This document shows positions 11,778 through 21,560 of a stretch of 64,000 bases of DNA, piece after piece. Source of the stretch: Cynocephalus volans. Taxonomy: Eukaryota > Chordata > Mammalia > Dermoptera > Cynocephalidae. The translations under genes were made by a program, and so were the position numbers. The notes below the pieces were generated by a model. It was not told the DNA's origin and ran no database searches. It saw nothing but the letters and a program-made list of their open reading frames with translations. Numbering within the stretch: the first letter of the stretch is position 1; the number at the start of each line of letters is the position of its first letter. The stretch lies in contig NC_084461.1 in NCBI RefSeq assembly GCF_027409185.1, positions 145,125,001 through 145,189,000 of the forward strand. The letters run 5' to 3'.

Positions 11778-11950
11778 TATATACACACCACATTTTCCGT
11801 ATCCAGTTATTTGATGATGGACATTTAGGTTACTTACAATTCTTGGCTATTTTAAATAGAGCTGCTATAAATATTGGGGTGCAGGTGTCTCTTTGACATG
11901 ATGATTTCCATTCCTTTGGATATATACCCTGCAGTGAAATTGCTCGATAT
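11316..11950 (-). mobile_element. Minus-strand L1, 3' piece
   Basis: The L1 3'UTR (tattgtaacatagctcattg, gggatacagaattgaatatc) and ORF2 C-terminus read on the minus strand. It includes a (TG)n(TA)n expansion at 11733-11788. The host sequence stops at ttgctcgatat and resumes at 14627-14640 with atcatatggcagttctat. The two flank a plus-strand L1 that landed inside it. Confidence 0.88.
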
Positions 11951-14419
11951 TAAGAGTTTGAAGCTGTTATCAGAAAGCTCCCAACAAAGAAAAGCCCTGG
12001 ACTGGACGGGTTCACTGCAGAGTTCCACAAAACCTTCAAAGAGGAACTGATACCAATTCTCTACAAACTATTCCAAAAGATTGAAAGAGGGACCATTCTC
12101 CCAAACTCATTTCTATGAGGCAAACATCACCCTGATACCAAAACCAGACAAAGATACTTCAAAAATAGAAAACTACTGGTCAATATCCTTGATAAATATG
12201 GAAGCAAAAATCCTCAGTAAAATGCTAGCTAACGGAATACAGCAACACATACACAAAATTATCCACCATGATCAAGTGGGATTCATCCCAGGGATGCAAG
12301 GTTGGTTCAACAAATACAAATCAATAAATGTAATACACCACATCAATAATAGCAAAGACAAAAACCATATGATCATCTCTATGGATGCTGAAAAAGCATT
12401 TGACAAAATACAACATTCATTCGTGATAAAGACTCCTATAAGTTAGGTATAGATGGAAAGTATCTCAACACAATTAAAACCATATGTGATAAGCCCACTG
12501 CCAATATCATCCTTAAGAACAGGAACCAGACAAGGATGTCCACTCTCACCACTGCTATTCAACAAAGTGTTGGGAGTACTAGCCAGAGCAATCAGAGAAG
12601 AGAAGGAAATAAAGGGCATCCAGATTTGAAAAGATGGAGTCAAACTGTCCCTGTTTGAAGATAATATGATCCTATATATTGAACAGCCTAAAGCCTCCAC
12701 AAAAAAAACTCTTAGAGTTGATAAATGATTTCAGCAAAGTTGCAGGATACAAAATCAACACACAAAAATCAGTAGCATTTCTATACTCCAACAGTGAACA
12801 TGCAGAAAAAGAAATCAAGAAAGCTAGCACATTTACAATAGCCACCAAAAAACAAAACAAAACAAAACAAAAACCCAAAAACCCAAAAACAAAAAACTTA
12901 GGAATAAAGTTAACCAAGGAAGTGAAAAATCTCTATGAAGAGAACTACAAACCACTTTTGAGAGAAATTAAAGAGGACACAAGAAGATGGAAAGATATCC
13001 CATGCTCTTGGATCAGAAGAATTAACATTGTGAAAATGTCCATACTACCCAAAGTGATCTACAGATTCAATGCAATCCCCATCAAAATTCCAATGACATT
13101 TTTCTCAGAAATGGAAAAAGCTATCCAGACATTTATATGGAATAACAAAAGACCACACATAGCCAAAGCAATTCTGAGCAATAAAAAATAAAGCTGGAGG
13201 CATAACACTACCTGACTTTAAACTATACTACAAAGTTATAATAACCAAAATAGCGTGGTACTGGCATAAAAAGACACATGGTTCAATGGAATAGAATAGA
13301 GAACCCAGAAATTAACCCATATGCCTACAGCCATCTGATCTTTGACAAAGGCACCAAGTCTACACATTGGGGAATAGATTGCCTCTTCAGCAAATGATGC
13401 TGGGAAAACTGGGTATTCATATGTAGGACAATGAAACTAGACTCATACCTCTCACCATTTACAAAAATCAACTCAGAATGGATTAAATAATTAAATATAC
13501 ATCTGAAATAATAAAATTCCTTAAAGAAAACATAGAGGAAACACTCCAGGAAGTAGGAGTGAGTACAGACTTCATGAATAGGACCCAAAAAGCACAGGCA
13601 ACTAAAGGAAAAATAAACAAATGGGATTATATCAAACTAAAAAGCTTCTGCACAGCAAAAGAAACAATCAACAGAGTAAAAAGACAACCAACAGAGTGGT
13701 AGAAAAATATTTGCAAAATATACATCTGACAAAGGATTAATATCCAGAATATACAAGGAACTCAAACAACTTTACAGCAAAAAACCAAATAATCCAATTA
13801 AAAATGAGCAAAGGAGCTGAACAGGCATTTCTCAAAGAAGATATATGAATGGCCAACAGACACACGAAAAAATGCTCAACATCACTCAACACCCGGGAAA
13901 TGCAAATCAAAGCCACTTTGAGATACCATCTCACTCCAGTCGGGATGGCTAATATCCAAAAGACTGAGAATGACAAGTGCTGGAGAGGTTGTGGAGAAAA
14001 AGGAACCCTCATGCACTGTTGGTGGGACTTCAAAATGGTGCAGCCTTTATAGAAAATGATATGGAGGTTCCTCAAACTATTACAGATAGATCTACCATAT
14101 GACCCAGCTATTCCACTGCTGGGATTATACCCAGAGAAATGGAAATCATCATGCTGAAGGGATACCTGTACTCTGATGTTTACTGCAGCACTATTTACAA
14201 TAGCCAAGAGTTAGAACTAGCCCAAATGTCCATCATCAGATAAGTGGATAAGGAAAATGTGGTATATCTACACAATGGAATTCTACTCTGCTATAAAAAA
14301 GAGTGAAATACCACCATTTGCAACAACATGGATGGACTTAGAAAAAAATTATATTAAGTGAAACAAATCAGGCACAGAAAGAGAAATACCACGTGTTCTC
14401 ACTTATTTGTGGAAGCTAA
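11951..14419 (+). pseudogene. L1 ORF2 remnant (RT to C-terminus)
   Basis: Open pieces at 12081-12446 and 12679-13191 encode reverse transcriptase blocks such as [16 protein letters not shown] and [12 protein letters not shown]. The catalytic FADD box is changed to FEDN near 12655-12666, which removes the second metal-binding Asp. A deletion of about 33 bp near 12512 removes the segment before [11 protein letters not shown]. The C-terminal Cys-rich domain remains readable around 13850-14050. Confidence 0.88.
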
Positions 14420-14626
14420 AAATAAATAAATAAATAAACACAAAAACAAATAAAAGGTGTGGGGGGGGAGGAAGACACAACAATCACAACTCCTTGAACT
14501 TGTTAAGACAAGTGAACAGATATGATGTTGGGGGTTTGGGGGGAAAGAGGAACAGGTAAAGGGTCATGAAAATCAACCACAAAGTGTATTGAGAACTAAA
14601 AAAATATATTAGACTTAAAAAAAATT
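11951..14626 (+). mobile_element. Plus-strand 5'-truncated L1 nested in a minus-strand L1
   Basis: It begins within ORF2 at a point equal to about codon 456 of the intact ORF2 at 60175. It runs through reverse transcriptase and the C-terminal region to a stop at 14417-14419, then a 3'UTR with (AAAT)n, a G-rich tract near 14461 and an A-rich end near 14626. Coding is interrupted many times. It is older than the L1 at 15198, judged by its many differences from the young copy. Confidence 0.9.
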
Positions 14627-15197
14627 CTGTATCATATGGCAGTTCTATCTGAAGTTGTTTAAAGAATCTCCATACCATTTTCCATAATGGTTGCACGAAT
14701 ATACAGTCCCACCAACAGTGTAGGAGGGTTCCCCTTTCTCCACATCCTTGTCAGCATTTGCTATTCTCTGTCTTTCTGTGAATAGCCAGTCTAACTGGGA
14801 TGAGATGATATCTCTGTGTGGTTTTGATTTGCATTTTCCTGATGCTGAGTGATGTTGAGCATTTTTTTAAGTGTCTGTTGGCCATTTGTATATCTTCCTT
14901 TGAGAAATGCTTATTCAGCTCCTTTGCCCATTTTTAAATCGGGTTATTTGCTTTACTTTTGCATTGTTGAGTTCCTAATGTATTCTGGATATTAATCCTT
15001 TGTCAGATGTGTATTTAGAAAATATTTTCTCCCACTCTGTAGGTTGTCTTTGTGCTCTGTTGTTTCGTTTGCTGTGCAGAAGCTTTTCAGTTTGATGTAA
15101 TCCCTATTGTTTATTTTTCCTTTTGTTGCCTGTGCTTTGGGGGTCATATTCATAAAGTCTTTGCCCAGTCCTACTTCCTGAAGTGTTTCCCCTGCCT
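14627..15197 (-). mobile_element. Minus-strand L1, resumed piece
   Basis: This continues the element left at 11950: ORF2 C-terminal sequence in minus orientation with ttccataatggttgcac, tgtgtggttttgatttgcat and cccagtcctacttcctgaag. It stops abruptly at about 15197, where a plus-strand L1 begins. Confidence 0.85.
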
Positions 15198-15204
15198 TTT
15201 CAAA

Positions 15205-17260
15205 CACAAGGACCATATGATCATCTCTATAGATGCTGAAAAAGCATTTGATAAAATTCAGCACTCATTCATGACAAAGATCCTCTATAAGTTAGGTATA
15301 GAGGGAAAGTATCTCAACATAATTAAAGCCATATATGCCAAACCCACTGCCAATATCATCCTGAATGGGGAAAAGCTGAAAGCTTTTCCTTTAAGAACAG
15401 GAACTAGACAAGGATGCCCACTCTCACCACTCCTATTCAACATAGTGTTGGAAGTACTAGCCAGAGCAATCAGAGAAGAGAAGGAAATAAAGGGCATCCA
15501 GATTGGAAAAGATGAAGTCAAACTGTCCCTGTTTGCAGATGACATGATCCTATATATCGAACAGCCTAAAACCTCTACAAAAAAACTGTTGGAATTGATA
15601 AATGATTTCAGCACAGTAGCAGGATACAAAATCAACACACAAAAATCAGTAGCATTTCTTTTCTCCAATAGTGAACATGCAGAATGAGAAATCAAGAAAG
15701 CCTGCCCATTTACAATAGCCACCAAAAAAATAAAATACTTAGGAATTGAGTTAACCAAGGAGGTGAAAAATCTCTATAATGAGAACTACAAACCACTGCT
15801 GAGAGAAATGAGAGGATACAAGAAGATGGGAAGATATCCCATGCTCTTGGATTGGAAGAATCAACATAGTGAAAATGTCCATACTACCCAAAGTGATATA
15901 CAAATTCAATGCAATCCCCATCAAAATTCCAAAGACATTTTTCTCAGAAATGGAAAAAACTCTCCGGACATTTATATGGAACAATGAAAGACCACGCATA
16001 GCCAAAGCAATGCTGAGCAAAAAATATAAAGCTGGAGGCATAACACTACTGGACTTTAAGCTATACTACAAAGCTATAATAACCAAAACAGTATGGTACT
16101 GGCATAAAAACAGACACACTGACCAATGGAATAGAATAGAGAATCCAGAAATCAACCCACACACTTACTGCCATCTGATCTTCGACAAAGGCACCAAGCC
16201 TATTCACTGGGGAAGGGACTGCCTCTTCAGCCAATGGTGCTGGGATAACTGGATATCCATATGCAGGAGAATGAAACTAGATCCATACCTCTCACCGTAT
16301 ACTAAAATCAACTCAAAATGGATTAAGGATTTAAATATACACCCTGAAACAATAAAACTTCTTCAAGAAAACATAGGAGAAACACTTCAGGAAATAGGAC
16401 TGGACACAGACTTCATGAATATGACCCAAAAGCACGGGCAACCAAAGGAAAAATAAACAAATGGGATTATATCAAACTAAAAAGCTTCTGCACAGCAAAA
16501 AAAAACAATCAACAGAGTTAAAAGACAACCAACAGAGTGGGAGAAAATATTTGTAAAATATACATCTGACAAAGGATTAATATCCAGAATATATAAGGAA
16601 CTCAAACAACTTTACAAGAAGAAAACAAGCAACCCAATTAAAAAATGGGCAAGAGAGCTAAGTAGGCATTTCTCTAAGGAAGATATACAAATGGCCAACA
16701 GACATATGAAAAAATGCTCAACATCACTCAGCATCCGGGAAATGCAAATCAAAACCACATTGAGATACCATCTAACCCCAGTTAGGATGGCTAAAGTCCA
16801 AAAGACCCTGAACGATAAATGCTGGCGAGGTTGCGGAGAAAAAGGAACTCTCATACATTGTTGGTGGGACTGCAAAATGGTGCAGCCTCTATGGAAAATG
16901 GTATGGAGGTTCCTCAAACAATTCCAGATAGATCTACCATACAACCCAGCTATCCCACTGTTGGGAATATACCCAGAGGAATGGAAATCATCAAATCGAA
17001 GGTATACCTGTTCCCCAATGTTTATCGCAGCACTCTTTACAATAGCCAAGAGTTGGAACCAGCCCAAATGCCCATCATCAGATGAGTGGATACGGAAAAT
17101 GTGGTACATCTACACAATGGAATACTACTCAGCTATAAAAACGAATGAAATACTGCCATTTACAACAACATGGATGGACCTTGAGAGAATTCTATTAAGT
17201 GAAACAAGTCAGGCACAGAAAGAGAAATACCACATGTTCTCACTTATTGGTGGGAGCTAA
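15205..17260 (+). pseudogene. L1 ORF2 C-terminal two-thirds, recently inactivated
   Basis: It encodes reverse transcriptase from the [15 protein letters not shown] region through FADD (intact) to a stop at 17258-17260. A TGA at 15685-15687 replaces a glycine codon of the young copy. A 2-bp loss lies near 15810, and a 1-bp loss near 16430 shifts frame after DFMNMTQK. The Cys-rich C-terminal motif ([11 protein letters not shown] then H and C) is readable at about 16820-16875. Most damage is absent from the copy at 60175, so it postdates the split. Confidence 0.9.
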
Positions 17261-17277
17261 AAATTAATATATAAATT

Positions 17278-17329
17278 CACACACACACACACACACACAC
17301 AAAAAAAAAAAAAAAAACCCGGGGGGGGG
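17278..17329 (+). repeat. (CA)n-A17-C3-G9 composite in L1 3'UTR
   Basis: Directly after ORF2, (CA)n at 17278-17300 is followed by about 17 A, CCC and nine G. The older copy has a G-run at the same place (near 14461), so this is a subfamily 3'UTR feature that has expanded. Confidence 0.85.
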
Positions 17330-17392
17330 AGAAGATATAACAACCACCATTACTTGAAGTTGATACGACAAGCAAACAGAAAGGACATTGTT

Positions 17393-17423
17393 GGGGGGGA
17401 GGCAGGGAGGGAGAAGGGAGGGA
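17393..17423 (+). other. Potential G-quadruplex in L1 3'UTR
   Basis: Five or more runs of at least three G are separated by 1-5 bases (G7, then AGGCA, GGG, A, GGG, AGAA, GGG, A, GGG). This fits the G3+N1-7 rule. A G-rich polypurine tract is a known recurrent feature of mammalian L1 3'UTRs. Confidence 0.75.
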
Positions 17424-17529
17424 GATTTTGGTGATGGGGGGCAATAATCAGCCACAGTGTATATCGACAAAATAAAAAATAAATAAATAAATAAAAGACT
17501 GAAAAAAAAATAAACATCTTTAATTGAGT

Positions 17530-18440
17530 TTTTTTTCTTGCAAATGTCCTTTTATTTTCGGGTGATTCCTAGATATTTGATAGGCACTCTGCTCTGGCAG
17601 TTTCTAGTCTCTTGCTTTTCATTATACCATTTTGTTAGTTGTTACCGGTGAAGACAAATTTATGGATTTTATGTTACTTTTTTACTCAGAAGCTTTTCTC
17701 AACTCTTATTGGTAAAATTATTTTATTAATATTCTTGGGTTTTCTATGTAAGAGATAATATTATCTACTAAAAATTACAATTTCATCTTCTTCAAAATCC
17801 TCATACTTCTAACTTCTTTGTTTTATGGTATTAGTCAAGGCTTTTAGTACTATGCTGAGGAATAGCAGTATTTCTAATATTAAAAGGAATGTATCTAAAC
17901 TTATACCATTGATTATGTATTTGCTATGAAATTTTGGGTAGATATTTATGAAGTTAGGGGAACCCTCTTCTATTTCTAGTTTGCTAAGTTCTTTTTTTTT
18001 TTTTTTTTTGGTCTGTTTAAAATAATTCTATAAGGTATTGTGATTTGTCAAATGGCTCCTCTGCATATATTGCAATGATCATGTCTTTTTCCTGTCTATT
18101 TCCTTATAATGATTAGATTTTTTTTATATTACACTTGGTACATTCCTGGAATAAACCCAGTTTGACCATGATATAGACATTTTAATATAATATTAGAGCA
18201 GTTATCTTATATCTTATTTAGGATTTAGAAATTTACATCGATATGTTGAAATGATCCTATAATGTCATTTTCTTATACTCAGATTTAGTTTATAGGTTAA
18301 TACCTAGCTTTGTGATATAATCAGGGAGCTTACATTCTTTTCCTATTTTTAGAATTTCTTCAATAAGAGATTATCATTGCCTTTAAAGCATCTGATAATG
18401 GGCTCCAAATTGATCAACAGAAAACCTATTGACATCATTG
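17530..18440 (-). mobile_element. Ancient L1M remnant (ORF2 RT region)
   Basis: Heavily diverged L1 in minus orientation. The words gtgattcctagatatttgat, cttttagtactatgctgagg, caatgatcatgtctttttcc and acattcctggaataaaccca follow the RT-region order. The fragment fades by about 18380, and the last 60 bases are uncertain. Confidence 0.65.
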
Positions 18441-18449
18441 TGTCTGTTA

Positions 18450-18663
18450 CAGTGGTGTGTGGGTAAATATTTAACAACTTACTCTCCAGACCATTATGGG
18501 GAGATGAGTCCTGTCCTGATCTAAGTGTTTGCCAATTTCTGTGGTGTAAATATTGCCCGCATATCCAGTTTCAAGCTACCGACATGAAATGTTTGAATGT
18601 GAAGTTGCAAGGAGCACAGTCAGCTCCTATGAACTGGCACAGTTTGGCTCCAGCGTACCACTG
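18450..18663 (+). mobile_element. hAT-type MITE with 8-bp duplication
   Basis: A 214-bp element begins cagtggtgtg and ends cgtaccactg, giving short inverted ends with the hAT CAGTGG signature. It is flanked by gtctgtta (18442-18449) and gtctgtca (18664-18671), an 8-bp duplication with one mismatch, the hAT size. It has no coding capacity. I recognise the interior as a mammal-wide Charlie-type sequence but cannot name the subfamily. Confidence 0.8.
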
Positions 18664-18869
18664 GTCTGTCACCACACCTGACTGTGCTGACCTTCAGAAA
18701 ATAATGGAAGATGCTTCACTTCCACTTTCCAAATCTTTTGCACATTCCTCTTTTGGCCAGCTTGAACTCAGAACCATTCAGGGAAGGGAATTCTGTGAAT
18801 CTTATTTCTAGTTTAGGAAGTTATTTTTAGCTTCATGGAAAATAAACTGCTGTGATCACCCCTTTTAAC

Positions 18870-19340
18870 TTGACAGTTATTGGCCTGTTTGACTTTTCTA
18901 TTCCAACATTTTACATATTTCCAAAAATGTATCCATTTTATCTAGGTTTCAAATTTGTTGGCATATAGTTTTCCATAGCAGTTTTATATTTTTAGTACTT
19001 GTTATAATATTTTACCCACTTTAATTCTAATATATACATTTTAAATTTTGTTTCTTAATATGTCTTGCCAGATGTTTGATATTTTATTAACTTTTGGTTT
19101 TGTTAATCATCTCTATTTAATTGGTTTCTGTTTTTCTTCCTGCCTTCCTTCCACCTTCCTTTCTTCCTTATTTCCATTACTTTTTTCTTGTTTTGATTTT
19201 TTGCTCCTTTAACCTGTTTACAATATCCCTTTTTGTTCCTTATGATGTTTTTCTCCCTAAAATTTGTGTTATCTGATATAAATGTTATTTCCCTGACTTT
19301 ATTTTGCTTTATAGTTACTTGGTGTATCTGATTTTATTCC
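18870..19340 (-). mobile_element. Ancient L1M remnant, continuation
   Basis: Decayed minus-strand ORF2 sequence with attggcctgtttgacttttc, aatgtatccattttatctag and gttggcatatagttttccat, in the L1 order that follows the 17530-18440 piece. It ends where an LTR begins at about 19344. Confidence 0.6.
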
Positions 19341-19343
19341 TTT

Positions 19344-19792
19344 TGATGGGGTTCAGGACAGCTACCCCCAAATATGGAACTTTGCATTTGAGGAACTAGC
19401 AGAAGCAGAAAGGTCACTTTCACCTTCCGTGTACCTTTTTTTTCTTGAAGCAGATCATAAAAGAATTCTCTGACCTTCCTCTGAAGAAAACTTTCATTCC
19501 AGAAGTACCCTCCCTAAATCTAGAGGAAAGAAACATCTTTACCTTCAAAGTCACACAGACACCAAGAAGAATTTGAACAAAGAGGCCTTGCTAGGTTTCC
19601 CCAAGTTTATAACCATTGGATAATACCCTTTTGTACTCCAATCATCCTTCTGCATGACTGTCTATAAAAATAAAATTTTCCCTGTTTCTTTGGGTCTTCA
19701 TTTCTGAAAGATCCCATGTAATGTAGAACTTACATTAAAAAAAATTTGTATGCTTTTCTCTTGTTAATATGTCTCTTGTTACAGGGGTTTCA
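19344..19792 (+). mobile_element. ERV-type LTR A
   Basis: A ~449-bp block runs from tgatggggttcagg to gttacaggggtttca, with TATA-like tataaaaataaaa near 19663 and a T-rich 3' region. This resembles class I endogenous retrovirus LTRs of the MER type. Only ~85 bp separate it from LTR B, and no gag, pol or env was seen. Subfamily not assigned. Confidence 0.55.
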
Positions 19793-19877
19793 GGCATGAA
19801 ATTTAGTGGTTGGCGAGAAAAGAAAACTTCCAAGACAGCTAACTTACAGTGCCTTGGGAGGTTTGGGGTAAGCCAGC

Positions 19878-20262
19878 TGTCATGTCCACCTGTCCTGAAA
19901 AATGTTATCATAAGACTGTTTTACTTAGAAGCAGCCATAATGATGCCAGAAAGCCATAAAATAACTGAAGATGCTTCTTGTAAACCTTACTCAGATCCCT
20001 GCATGTAGGATGCAACCTAGTAAAAATCCCAAATCTATGTCATGTATAACCAGAGAAAAACTGATGAAGTGATTAAGAGAGTTGTCTTACCACCTCCCTC
20101 CTTTGATTTCTCCCCTTTCTTGTGATTATAAAATGCTAAGCTCTGCTGACCCTCTTTGGAATGCATTTCTCAGGGCAACTTGATCTATATGTCTCCCTGA
20201 TTGCAATTGTCATATTAGCTTGATAAATCCTTGCTATATATATTTGATCTCAGTTTCTTTTT
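19878..20262 (+). mobile_element. ERV-type LTR B
   Basis: It starts tgtcatgtccacctgtcc. The promoter-like part is ttgtgattataaaatgctaa, followed by a CT-rich segment and gcttgataaatccttgctat, a poly(A)-type LTR arrangement. It differs in sequence from LTR A, so the pair is not one provirus with two identical ends. The 3' boundary is uncertain. Confidence 0.5.
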
Positions 20263-20639
20263 AAAGCAACCTTTTCTTTTTATAAGAGTTTATTATGAGT
20301 TTTAATACATTTGGATTTATTTCTATAATTTTTAAAAAATAATTAAATCTACTTTTTTTCAAACATTTACAAGAATTTCAAAATACTTCAACATATACTG
20401 CCCACTCCCAATTAATATATTATCAAATATTTTATTTGTTATTCTAACCACACAAATTAGATGACAACATAATGATAATCCCTGCATCCTACAGTGAATT
20501 TTTATCCACATTTATAATTTTTATTGTTCAATATTTCTTCTTGCATTTTAGACTTAACACCAACAATCATATCGCAACTTCCCAATGTACATTCTTTTAA
20601 ATGCTTTAGTGAGTGTAAACTTTTTTTTTGAAAAAAAGT

Positions 20640-21201
20640 ATTTATTTGTCCTTTTTTCTTGAAGGCTAATTTTGCTAAATTTACAATTGCAGATTAAGTT
20701 ATTTTTCTTTCAAACTTTGTGAAGATTTTTTTCCAGTGATTTCTGGTTTTCATTGTGTCGGACATAGGTTTGCCTTCTATCTTTGGCTGCTTTTTAGATT
20801 TTCTCTTTGTCCTCATTATACTTCAGTTTTCAGTACTATATGTCCTTTTTTTAAAAAATCTGCTTCAGATTTGTTATGTTTCCCAAACCAAGATATTACT
20901 GTTCTAAAGCAGTCTTAATGTCCTCACCTAATTGTTTTCTCTCTTCTATTTTTTCCATTATTTCTGGAATTCCATTTAAGAGTTTTGAAACTTTTTATAC
21001 CTTATCTCCTCTCTTGTAACTTTTTCTTCATATTCTGTTTCTCTCTGACTGCACTGCATTCTGAGTTATTTCTTTAGATCTATCTTGCAGTTCATTAATT
21101 ATCTCTTCAGAGGTGTCTAATTTTGTGTTTAACCCTTCCGATATATTTTTATCTGTTGTAGTTTATGGTATTAAACTCTCATTGATTCTTTTTCAAATGT
21201 T
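20640..21201 (-). mobile_element. Ancient HAL1/L1M ORF1-region remnant
   Basis: Minus-strand sequence resembling the ORF1 region of old L1 or HAL1 elements (ttctggttttcattgtgtcg, tagattttctctttgtcctc, tatttctggaattccattt). It runs up to the duplication at 21202-21212 and continues at 29147, so the L1 at 21213-29135 inserted into it. Confidence 0.55.
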
Positions 21202-21218
21202 CCTGGCAATTTATTTTA

Positions 21219-21282
21219 ATTTATTATTATTATTATTATCATTATCATCATTATTATTATTATCATTATTATTATTATTAAT
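21219..21282 (-). repeat. (AAT)n tail of the full-length L1
   Basis: The plus strand shows ttattattatt interrupted by atc units. This is the expanded A-rich tail of the minus-strand L1 next to its duplication. Confidence 0.9.
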
Positions 21283-21560
21283 TGAAACATAATTGATTGC
21301 ACATACCTGTGGGGTATAGTTTTGAATATCAATACCTGTGCACAAAATATGATGATCAAATTAGGACAATTGGTACATTCAACATTACACAATGCAATCA
21401 CTTCCTGTGGCCCTCCACCAACCTTTAGCCAATGCCCCCCACCTATGGTAACCACAGTTCCATTCTCCTCTTTTGAAAGTTCAACCTATTCTGATAGTTG
21501 TATATATATAATATATATATATACATATATATTTAATTTTTAAAAATTAAAAAAAGTTTT

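Larger units (their letters stand above)
15198..17515 (+). mobile_element. Young plus-strand 5'-truncated L1
   Basis: The element starts within the reverse transcriptase (about codon 589 of ORF2) and ends after a 3'UTR with (CA)n, A-run, C3 and G9 (17278-17329), a G-quadruplex-like tract and an AAATAA-rich tail. By eye it differs from the young L1 at 57471-64000 at only about eight positions over the first ~480 aligned bases. Both therefore belong to one recent subfamily. ORF2 carries a nonsense codon and frameshifts. Confidence 0.92.

Noticed and set aside
14627-17515. A single L1 with a twin-priming 5' inversion
   Set aside because: The minus-strand part covers ORF2 C-terminal sequence that the plus-strand part also contains. 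An inverted 5' segment should carry upstream sequence instead.
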